DNA of 64,000 nucleotides from the NCBI RefSeq assembly GCF_018413605.1, contig NZ_JAHCDN010000001.1, positions 372,001 through 436,000 of the forward strand. Reading direction: 5' to 3'. The translations under genes were made by a program, and so were the position numbers. Origin of the DNA: Variovorax sp. PCZ-1. Lineage in GTDB: Bacteria; Pseudomonadota; Gammaproteobacteria; Burkholderiales; Burkholderiaceae_C. This document shows, in pieces, positions 42,087 to 48,939 of the stretch (its first letter is position 1; every line of letters begins with the position of its first letter). The notes beneath the pieces are model-generated. The model saw only the letters and a program-made list of their open reading frames with translations. It searched no databases and was not told the DNA's origin.

Positions 42087-43496
42087 TTAGAAAGGCAGCT
42101 TAGGCATGCCACCGCCCATTCCCGGTAAGCCTTTCATGCCCCCCATGCCCCCGAGCTTTTTCATCATCTTCATCATGCCGCCGCCCTTCATTTTCTTCAT
42201 CATGTCGCGCATTTGGTCGAACTCATTGAGCAGGCGGTTGACTTCCTGAATCTGCACGCCCGCGCCTTGGGCGATACGGCGCTTGCGGCTGGCTTTGGTT
42301 TTGCCATCGAATAAGAGGCCAGGGTTGCGGCGCTCTTTCATGCTCATGGAATTGATGATGCCTTCTTTGCGCACGATGTCTTTCTCGGCGCGGCTCAGAT
42401 CGGCTTCTGAGGCTTTGCCGGCTAGCTGGCTGGGGAGCTTGTCCATCATGCTGGAGAGGCCGCCCATTTTTTTCATCTGCTGGATCTGCTCTAAAAAATC
42501 TTGCAGCGTGAAACCATCTCCGCTCTTGATCTTCTCGGCCATCTTCTGGGCAGCGGCCAAGTCCACGTTTTGCGTGACTTGCTCGACCAGTGCCAAGATA
42601 TCGCCCATGCCCAAGATGCGGCCTGCAAAGCGCTCGGCATCAAAGACTTCTAAGCCATCGATCTTCTCGCTCACGCCGGCAAACTTGATGGGCACACCAG
42701 TGATCTGCTTAACTGAGAGCGCCGCGCCGCCGCGTGAATCGCCGTCTGTCTTGGTGAGGATGATGCCGGTAAGCGGCAGAGCATCTTTGAAAGCCTTGGC
42801 GGTGTTGATCGCATCTTGACCTTGCATGGCATCGACGACGAAGAGCGTCTCGACCGGATTTAAAATGCCATGCAGCTCTTGAATTTCTTTCATGAGCTGT
42901 TCGTCGATGGCCAGGCGGCCTGCAGTATCAACAAGCAGCACATCGAAGTAATGGTTCTTTGCAAAATTGATAGCAGCTCGCGCAATATCAGCGGGCTTTT
43001 GTGATGGATCAGACGGGAACCATTCCGCACCGGCCTGCGCTGTCACTGTTTTGAGCTGCTCAATGGCAGCTGGGCGATACACGTCGCCCGAGACGGTGAG
43101 CACTTTCTTTTTGCGTTTGGTGATCAGGTGTTTGGCGAGCTTAGCTGTCGTTGTCGTTTTACCCACACCTTGCAAGCCGGCCATCAAAATCACAGCGGGC
43201 GGTTGGGCGGCGAGATTGATGTCGCTCACGCCTTCACCAATCGTGGCGACCAATTCGCGGTTGACGATGCCGACTAAGGCTTCGCCGGGTTTCAAAGAGC
43301 CCACCACTTCCTGGCCTAGCGCTTTTTCTTTCACGCGAGCGACAAAATCGCGCACCACGGGCAGCGCCACATCAGCCTCCAGTAGCGCCATGCGTACTTC
43401 GCGCAACATGTCGGCCACATTGGATTCGGTGATGCGGGCTTGGCCGCTGATCGATTTGACCAGTTTTGATAGGCGTTCGGAGAGAGCAGAGGCCAT
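42087..43496 (-). CDS. ffh: Signal recognition particle protein Ffh
   Basis: SRP GTPase (469 residues) that, with 4.5S RNA, targets membrane proteins. N domain SERLSKLVKSISGQARITESNVADMLREVRMALLEADVALPVV; G domain with GLQGVGKTTTTAKLA (G1), DVYRPAA, DTAGR (G3), TKTDGDSRGGAAL; M domain with a Met-rich, Gly/Met/Lys-rich end (MRDMMKKMKGGGMMKMMKKLGGMGG) for signal peptides and RNA. I take ATG 43496 (MASALSERL). It is divergent from the ccsA-like gene, 61 bp apart. Confidence 0.97.
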   Translation of the reverse strand: MASALSERLSKLVKSISGQARITESNVADMLREVRMALLEADVALPVVRDFVARVKEKALGQEVVGSLKPGEALVGIVNRELVATIGEGVSDINLAAQPPAVILMAGLQGVGKTTTTAKLAKHLITKRKKKVLTVSGDVYRPAAIEQLKTVTAQAGAEWFPSDPSQKPADIARAAINFAKNHYFDVLLVDTAGRLAIDEQLMKEIQELHGILNPVETLFVVDAMQGQDAINTAKAFKDALPLTGIILTKTDGDSRGGAALSVKQITGVPIKFAGVSEKIDGLEVFDAERFAGRILGMGDILALVEQVTQNVDLAAAQKMAEKIKSGDGFTLQDFLEQIQQMKKMGGLSSMMDKLPSQLAGKASEADLSRAEKDIVRKEGIINSMSMKERRNPGLLFDGKTKASRKRRIAQGAGVQIQEVNRLLNEFDQMRDMMKKMKGGGMMKMMKKLGGMGGMKGLPGMGGGMPKLPF

Positions 43497-43557
43497 GGCG
43501 TGAGGTTCGTTTGGGCGGAGCACTCCAAGAGCGCTTGCTAAAGGTAAACTAGAAGCC

Positions 43558-44364
43558 ATGATTTTATCCAGTAGCTATCCCGCGTGGTTTTGGGTGCTAG
43601 CCGCCTTTGCGTTGGTAGCGTACGCTCTGCCCGCACTACTGACATCACCCAAGCCACAAGCTGTCGCCAGTAGCTTGACGCTGGCTTGGGTTTCGCATGG
43701 TTTGGTTTTGGGTATTGCCTTGTTTTCTGGGCGATTTGGCTTTGGCCCTGCGCTTTCTGTGATGGCGTGGCTGGTGCTCACGGTATATGCTGTGGAAAGC
43801 CGGTTGTATCCGCAGATGCAAAGTCGGCGTGCTTTGGCGGCGTTGGGCGGCGTGGCTTTACTGATTGGTTTGATTTTTCCGGGCACAGCGCTGTCTGCAA
43901 AGACCTCAATGTGGTTGCCTTTGCATGGTGCGTTTGGGGTGGCAGCTTATGGGCTCTTGGCTGTGGCTACCGTGCATGCTTGGCTGATGCGACGCGCTGA
44001 GGCGCAGATGCGCGCAGCGCCTAGCAAAGATACAGCCAGCATAGGCTTGCCTTTGATGACACTGGAGCGCTTGATGTTTGGCTTTGTGCTGGCCTCGTTT
44101 GTGTTGCTTACGGGTACGCTGCTGGCAGGCTGGTTCTTTGGCGAAGATTTGTACGGGTCGGCACAAGCTTGGCAATGGAATCACAAAACAATCTTCTCTG
44201 TGCTGGCTTGGTGTGCCATGGGCTTATTGCTCTTGGGGCGTTGGCAGTGGGGCTGGCGTGGTAAAGGCGCTGCACGATTTGTCTACAGCAGCGCCTTGCT
44301 CTTGTTGCTGGCTTATGTGGGCTCGCGCTTTGTGCTTGAAGTACTCCTGCAGCGAGTTGCCTGA
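43558..44364 (+). CDS. CcsA/YpjD-type cytochrome c assembly membrane protein
   Basis: A 268-residue membrane protein with about eight helices of the CcsA/HemX (YpjD) family. The conserved haem-handling histidines are in PLHGAFGVAAYGLLAV and WNHKTIFSVLAWCAMG, and the family ends in GSRFVLEVLLQR. A role in cytochrome c maturation or haem delivery is inferred from the family, since this betaproteobacterial copy next to ffh has no known test. The start ATG is 61 bp from the divergent ffh. The next gene begins 1 bp after its stop, forming the run ccsA-PP0621-pilS-pilR-ampD. Confidence 0.88.
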   Translation: MILSSSYPAWFWVLAAFALVAYALPALLTSPKPQAVASSLTLAWVSHGLVLGIALFSGRFGFGPALSVMAWLVLTVYAVESRLYPQMQSRRALAALGGVALLIGLIFPGTALSAKTSMWLPLHGAFGVAAYGLLAVATVHAWLMRRAEAQMRAAPSKDTASIGLPLMTLERLMFGFVLASFVLLTGTLLAGWFFGEDLYGSAQAWQWNHKTIFSVLAWCAMGLLLLGRWQWGWRGKGAARFVYSSALLLLLAYVGSRFVLEVLLQRVA

Positions 44365-44365
44365 T

Positions 44366-44608
44366 ATGAAATACGCTATTGTTTTTCTGGTGATCTTGCT
44401 CGGTGTTTGGCTTTGGCGCAAGAATCGAGCCGATGATCGCAATGAAGCTGGTGCCCAACCCAAGCCCAAAAGTGCGACTACGAGCACTGCGCCGCAAGTG
44501 ATGGTGAGCTGTGCCTTGTGCGGTGTTCATCTGCCGAAAAGCGAAGCATTTTCTGGTAAAGCCAAGCATTACTGTAGTCTGGCACACCGCCAACAACGGG
44601 AGCCTTAA
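44366..44608 (+). CDS. PP0621 family small membrane-anchored zinc-finger-like protein
   Basis: An 80-residue protein with an N-terminal helix (residues 2-17, KYAIVFLVILLGVWLW), a charged and Thr/Ser/Ala linker, and a C-terminal MVSCALCGVHLPKSEAF...YCSLAHR cysteine motif. This is the PP0621 family, usually found between ccsA-like and pilS genes. The start ATG follows the ccsA stop by 1 bp (TGATATG) and its TAA overlaps the ATG of pilS by 1 bp, so translation is coupled. Function unknown. Confidence 0.88.
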   Translation: MKYAIVFLVILLGVWLWRKNRADDRNEAGAQPKPKSATTSTAPQVMVSCALCGVHLPKSEAFSGKAKHYCSLAHRQQREP

Positions 44609-46380
44609 TGCAAGAGGCTACCAGTCGCTTCAGTGCCTTGCTTGATTCCAGCGCTGTGGCTTCACCAGAATTGGATTTGTCGGATCGCGAAAGCGGGATG
44701 CCGCGCTTGTGGCGTGGCTTCATGGCGGCGCGTATTTTGGTGGCAGGCGTGCTCTTGCTGTTGTTGTTGTATCTGCGTGTGATGGGACAGCCACCGCAGA
44801 TTGCAGCCCTACTGATTTGTATAGCTTATTTGGTGCTCACGGTTTGGGTACGCGTGCTCGGACGGCCCACGCTGCCTGGTGCGCGCTTTGATCCACAATG
44901 GGTGATCACCATTGGTGTGGATGTTCTGGTGTTTGGCTTGTTGTTGTACATGCAGGTCGGCTCTATCAACTTTGCGCCATTATTTGCATTGCCTGTGCTT
45001 TTGGCTGCCGTATTGGGGCCCTTGTTGCTGGCACTGGGCACAGCGGCGACAGTAACGGTTGTGGTTCTGCTTGATGCACTGCAATATACTTTTGCCGGCT
45101 CGACGGATGCAGCGGGGCGCTATGTTCAAGCCTCCATTACAGGTATAGGCCTGTTTGTTGTGGCCTATTTGGCAAATCAGTTAGCCACACGTTTGGTACG
45201 GCAAGAGCGCGTCGCGCTAGGCAGCGAAATGGCGGCGCGGGCGCAAATTCAAGTGAACCAACTGGTGATTGATAATTTGAATGATGGCGTCATGGTGATT
45301 GATGCCAATGGCGTTGTGCATGCGGCCAATCCATCCGCGCGAGAGATGCTTGGCGATGCTGCAATAAGCAATGCCCAATTGGCTAAGCCACCTTTTGTAT
45401 TAGCATCTCGCCCAGCTTGGCAAAGTGTGGCGGATGTTGCGGTACACAGCTTTCTGGAGCAACAGGGTCTAGAACGGGATGTGGTGATTAGCCACGGGCA
45501 GGGCGCATCTATTCGCCTGCGTGTGAAGACTTCTTTATCGTCGGTGCCTCATACCTCATCACAGGGTAGCCTGTGTGTGATGTTCATGGAGGATTTGCGT
45601 GAGATGGAGGCGCGCGTGCGCACTGAAAAACTCGCCGCTATGGGGCGTATGTCTGCAGCTGTAGCGCATGAAATTCGCAATCCCTTGTCGGCAATTTCCC
45701 AAGCGAATGAGTTGTTGGCAGAGGAGATGCAATCGCCCCAACAGAAGAAGTTGGTGCGTATGGTGGCGCAAAATGTTCAACGACTCAATCGTGTGGTGGA
45801 GGATGTGTTGGACGTATCGCGCGCCCAAGGCGGTACGCAATCAGCTTCTACTTTGCATGATGCATCTCGCTTCATCAAAGGTGTCTGTGACGATTGGCAG
45901 GAACAAAATAAGGCAAGAAATATCCTTGTCACCGGCATAGAATATGCGCAGAGTGCTATTGAATTTGAAGCAGATCATTTGCGCCGGGTATTGGTGAATC
46001 TGCTAGATAATGCCCTTCGCCATGCTACACAGCAGGCGGCCTCCATACAGGTGAGTTTTTCAGCCGGGGAGCATTTTGGAGTGTGGGTGTTGAGTGTTTG
46101 GAGTGACGGCACTCCGATTGAACAAGGTGTGCAGCGTCATTTGTTTGAGCCATTTTTTAGCTCTCAAAGCCGGTCGAGCGGTTTGGGGCTCTATATTTGC
46201 CGCGAGCTATGCATGCGACACGGTGCCACGATCGCTTACCAACGCAGTATGCGCGAGATATTTGGGCAGTTGGGGCGGCGAGAGGGTAACGACTTTGTTG
46301 TGCAGTTGCGTGCTGGTCTTGAGTCTACCCAGCCTATGGGTTTTATGACATCGCAGTCGTCATCTATGTCACGGTTCTGA
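44608..46380 (+). CDS. pilS: PilS-like sensor histidine kinase
   Basis: Membrane sensor kinase (590 residues) of the PilS-PilR pair that controls type IV pilin in pseudomonads and many betaproteobacteria. Six helices at about residues 38-200, a PAS domain near 210-310 (LNDGVMVIDANGVVHAANPSARE), then HisKA with AVAHEIRNPLSAISQANELL (His354), and HATPase with LVNLLDNALRHA and SSGLGLYICRELC. Residues about 438-454 (LVTGIEYAQSAIEFEA), directly before the N-box, come from an E60 repeat. Coupled to the PP0621 gene and followed by pilR. Confidence 0.93.
   Translation: MQEATSRFSALLDSSAVASPELDLSDRESGMPRLWRGFMAARILVAGVLLLLLLYLRVMGQPPQIAALLICIAYLVLTVWVRVLGRPTLPGARFDPQWVITIGVDVLVFGLLLYMQVGSINFAPLFALPVLLAAVLGPLLLALGTAATVTVVVLLDALQYTFAGSTDAAGRYVQASITGIGLFVVAYLANQLATRLVRQERVALGSEMAARAQIQVNQLVIDNLNDGVMVIDANGVVHAANPSAREMLGDAAISNAQLAKPPFVLASRPAWQSVADVAVHSFLEQQGLERDVVISHGQGASIRLRVKTSLSSVPHTSSQGSLCVMFMEDLREMEARVRTEKLAAMGRMSAAVAHEIRNPLSAISQANELLAEEMQSPQQKKLVRMVAQNVQRLNRVVEDVLDVSRAQGGTQSASTLHDASRFIKGVCDDWQEQNKARNILVTGIEYAQSAIEFEADHLRRVLVNLLDNALRHATQQAASIQVSFSAGEHFGVWVLSVWSDGTPIEQGVQRHLFEPFFSSQSRSSGLGLYICRELCMRHGATIAYQRSMREIFGQLGRREGNDFVVQLRAGLESTQPMGFMTSQSSSMSRF
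45921..45970 (-). repeat. E60 element copy 18, reverse, in pilS
   Basis: TATCCTTGTCACCGGCATAG then AATATGCGCAGAGTGC and TATTGAATTTGAAG. Encodes TGIEYAQSAIEFE between the HisKA and HATPase regions. Confidence 0.85.
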
Positions 46381-46403
46381 ATCCGCTCCTCTACAATCCC
46401 AAC

Positions 46404-47876
46404 ATGTTGTCAGCCTCCGATGTTATTCCCCGCAGCGTGCCCAGCGTGCTGGTGATAGACGATGAACCGGATTTGCGTACCTTATATGAGTTGAGTTTGA
46501 CCCGCGAGGGTTACGAAGTGGTCACGGCTGATAGTGTGGCGCAGTCTTTGGCGGCACTTGGATCACGCAGCTTCCATGCCGTGGTCTCCGATATGCAATT
46601 GCCCGACGGACTGGGCTTGGAGGTGTTGAGATTTTTATCGCAAGCGCAGCGCAGCGAACGATGTGTTGTGATCACTGCTCACGGCTCAGCTGAGAACGCA
46701 GTAGAGGCTTTGAAGGCAGGCGCATTTGACTATTTGAGCAAACCGGTTGACTTGAAACAGTTTCGCTCAGTGGTGGCACAGGCGGTAAAACTGAGTCAAT
46801 CCGATGCGCAAATAACCTCGCAATTGAAGCCCCAGGGTTTGCCACAGGCTATTTCGCCTCCAGCTTCGTTAAGCGACACATCAGCCCACGCTCTCGCTGC
46901 AATCGTGGGTGATTCAGAAGTGATGAGTCAATTGCGTGCGCGTATTGCCAAAGTGGCACGCAGCATGGCGCCCGTGCTGGTGCGTGGTGAATCAGGCACT
47001 GGCAAAGAGTTGGTAGCGCGTGCGATCCATGCTTGCAGCCATCGAAGTGATGGGCCATTTGTCGCTGTCAATTGCAGTGCGATCCCAGAGAGTTTGCTGG
47101 AGGCCGAATTTTTCGGTGCACGCAAGGGCTCATATACGGGAGCCGCAGCAGATCGAGAAGGCTTTTTCCAAGCTGCGCATGGGGGCACACTCTTTTTGGA
47201 TGAAATGGGTGATCTGCCGTTGGCGATGCAAGCCAAATTACTGCGTGCCATTCAAGAGCGAAGTGTGCGCCCCATAGGCGATACACAAGAGCTGCCAGTG
47301 AATGTACGCATCGTGAGTGCCACGCACAAGGATTTGAATGTTGCAGTGGCTGCAGGGCAATTTCGGCAAGACTTGTTTTACCGTATTAACGTCATTGATA
47401 TGGCTCTGCCCGCCTTGCGCCAGCGCAGGGAGGATTTACCAGCTTTGGTCGATTGCTTGCTCCAGCGCATTGCTACAGAGTCTGGTGAGCGTGTACCGCA
47501 AGCCAGCAGCAGCTTTCTTGCACAACTGCAAGCCTTGCCTTTGCTCGGCAATGTGCGTGAGTTAGAAAATCTCTTGCATCGTGCGGTGGCATTGTCTGAC
47601 GGCAGCAGCTTGTCTCTGGAAGATCAAGAGTATCTGAAGTCGCCTGCCGCATCCAATCATGCATCTTCACTTCCTGCCGCAGCCGAAGCCTCAGAAGTTC
47701 TGCCTAGTGACTTGCAGGCCCACTTGGATGCACAAGAGCGAGATATCTTGGTGGCAGCTCTTAAAGATACAGGCTTTAACCGTACCGCTGCCGCCGCGCG
47801 CCTGGGGATGAGTTTGCGGCAAATTCGCTATCGCATGGCTCGCTTAGGTATAGAAGCTGATGAAGGCAAAAGCTGA
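46404..47876 (+). CDS. pilR: PilR-like sigma-54-dependent response regulator
   Basis: Response regulator (490 residues). Receiver domain 13-130 (VLVIDDEPDLRTLYEL; phospho-acceptor in VVSDMQLPDG); AAA+ domain 165-395 with Walker A RGESGTGKELVARAIH, the sigma-54 contact loop written GSYTGA instead of GAFTGA, Walker B LFLDEMGDLP and RIVSATHKDL; and a C-terminal Fis-type helix-turn-helix (FNRTAAAARLGMSLRQIRYRMARLGIE). It should activate sigma-54 promoters, classically pilA, in response to PilS; pil structural genes are not in this window. Its 3' end overlaps ampD by 17 bp. Confidence 0.94.
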   Translation: MLSASDVIPRSVPSVLVIDDEPDLRTLYELSLTREGYEVVTADSVAQSLAALGSRSFHAVVSDMQLPDGLGLEVLRFLSQAQRSERCVVITAHGSAENAVEALKAGAFDYLSKPVDLKQFRSVVAQAVKLSQSDAQITSQLKPQGLPQAISPPASLSDTSAHALAAIVGDSEVMSQLRARIAKVARSMAPVLVRGESGTGKELVARAIHACSHRSDGPFVAVNCSAIPESLLEAEFFGARKGSYTGAAADREGFFQAAHGGTLFLDEMGDLPLAMQAKLLRAIQERSVRPIGDTQELPVNVRIVSATHKDLNVAVAAGQFRQDLFYRINVIDMALPALRQRREDLPALVDCLLQRIATESGERVPQASSSFLAQLQALPLLGNVRELENLLHRAVALSDGSSLSLEDQEYLKSPAASNHASSLPAAAEASEVLPSDLQAHLDAQERDILVAALKDTGFNRTAAAARLGMSLRQIRYRMARLGIEADEGKS

Positions 47877-48450
47877 GAATGTTGCTGCCTGGCAGTCTGG
47901 CTGGCTTAGCACAGCGCAGCGGCTCGATTCTCCAAATTTTGGTGCGCGGCCTGCCCCAGCCTTGATCGATCTGATCGTGGTGCATTCCATCAGTTTGCCG
48001 CCCGGCATATATGGCGGTTCTCAGGTGCAGAAGTTGTTCACAAATCAACTGGATTGGTCTGAGCACCCGTATTTCGAGCGCATTCGAGGCATGCAAGTGT
48101 CTTCACATTTCTATATTGAGCGCAGCGGCAAGCTTTGGCAGTTTGTGAGCGCAGATGACCGCGCTTGGCATGCTGGGCAATCCAGCTTCATGGGGCGAGA
48201 CAACTGCAATGATTTTTCAGTAGGTATTGAGCTTGAAGGCTTGGAAGGTCAGCTTTTTGAGGCTACTCAATACCAAAGTTTGAGTTTTTTGTGCCAGCAC
48301 TTGCAGGCGCGCTACCCCATCTCTCATGTGGTTGGTCATGAGCACATTGCACCAGGGCGTAAATTCGATCCTGGTGCAGGTTTTGATTGGCCTGGCTTGC
48401 AAAAAACTGTAGGTTGGTCGCCTCAGTGTTTTCCCGCGCTATCTTTTTAG
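47860..48450 (+). CDS. ampD: 1,6-Anhydro-N-acetylmuramyl-L-alanine amidase AmpD
   Basis: Cytosolic zinc amidase (196 residues) that cleaves anhydromuropeptides in peptidoglycan recycling. The amidase_2 fold is clear: DLIVVHSISLPPGIYGG (zinc His), GRDNCNDFSVGIELEG, and VVGHEHIAPGRKFDPGAGFDW (zinc His and Asp). The length agrees with E. coli AmpD (183). No signal peptide. The ATG lies 17 bp inside the end of pilR in another frame, so it is translationally linked, a common arrangement in these bacteria. Confidence 0.95.
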   Translation: MKAKAENVAAWQSGWLSTAQRLDSPNFGARPAPALIDLIVVHSISLPPGIYGGSQVQKLFTNQLDWSEHPYFERIRGMQVSSHFYIERSGKLWQFVSADDRAWHAGQSSFMGRDNCNDFSVGIELEGLEGQLFEATQYQSLSFLCQHLQARYPISHVVGHEHIAPGRKFDPGAGFDWPGLQKTVGWSPQCFPALSF

Positions 48451-48784
48451 AAGTGATGAGCCACTCACTGAGCTGTCTCTGTTGCTGATTTTGTGTGCAC
48501 AGTTAGCATAAAGCCAGGATTGATGCGGCTCGCGATTGAAAACTGCCTGCAAAGCCACATCTAGACTGAATCTCACAAGTAGACGCTAGACTGCATGCGG
48601 CTCACCTGCAGATGGTGCTCCAAATCAATGCGCAAAAAATGCGCTTTACCTCCTTTTTGAGGCGTTTGAAATCAAATCTTCTTACCTCAAAAAAGAGCAG
48701 CGCGGTGCAGTTTTTTTTCGTTTTTTGTTGTGATTTTTTACGACTTGGCGCCGAGTGCATGCCGAACGGGGCGCAGAGCCCGAT
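48451..48784. other. Intergenic region upstream of nrdA
   Basis: No gene seen. It holds long T-runs (48711-48745) and a GCGCAAAAAATGCGC dyad near 48630. The nrdA promoter probably lies in its AT-rich right end, but I cannot fix the hexamers. Confidence 0.4.
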
Positions 48785-48832
48785 ACACTACCTATAGTGT
48801 TTTGCTAAAAGCAGAAGCACTAGATGTAGTGT
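48785..48832 (+). promoter_or_regulatory. Tandem NrdR boxes upstream of nrdA
   Basis: ACACTACCTATAGTGT (48785-48800) and GCACTAGATGTAGTGT (48817-48832) both fit the NrdR palindrome. Centres are 32 bp apart, about three helical turns, as is usual for paired NrdR boxes. The repressor NrdR would shut nrdA when dATP is high. Only nrdA has them here. Confidence 0.9.
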
Positions 48833-48939
48833 CTTAACTATTGCGCACCAGCTCTTTATTTGATAGCATGACACGGCACAAAGATTTATTCTCCAGCAGT
48901 ACACAACAACGTTCAACGAGATCAACCCACGAGGAAGCA

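Noticed and set aside
42959-43000. An E60-like stretch in ffh (GATAGCAGCTCGCGCAATATC)
   Set aside because: It encodes residues usual for Ffh (ARAAINFAKNHYFDV), and the match covers only half the element. Chance similarity cannot be excluded.
48838-48867. A partial E60-like stretch (TTGCGCACCAGCTC...TTTGATAGCA) after the second NrdR box
   Set aside because: The GCCGGC half is missing, so I only mention it with the nrd finding and do not list it as a copy.
48841-48939. An upstream extension of nrdA by 33 codons
   Set aside because: It would start with TTG, has no ribosome-binding site and lies between the NrdR boxes and a good GAGGAA-ATG start at 48940.
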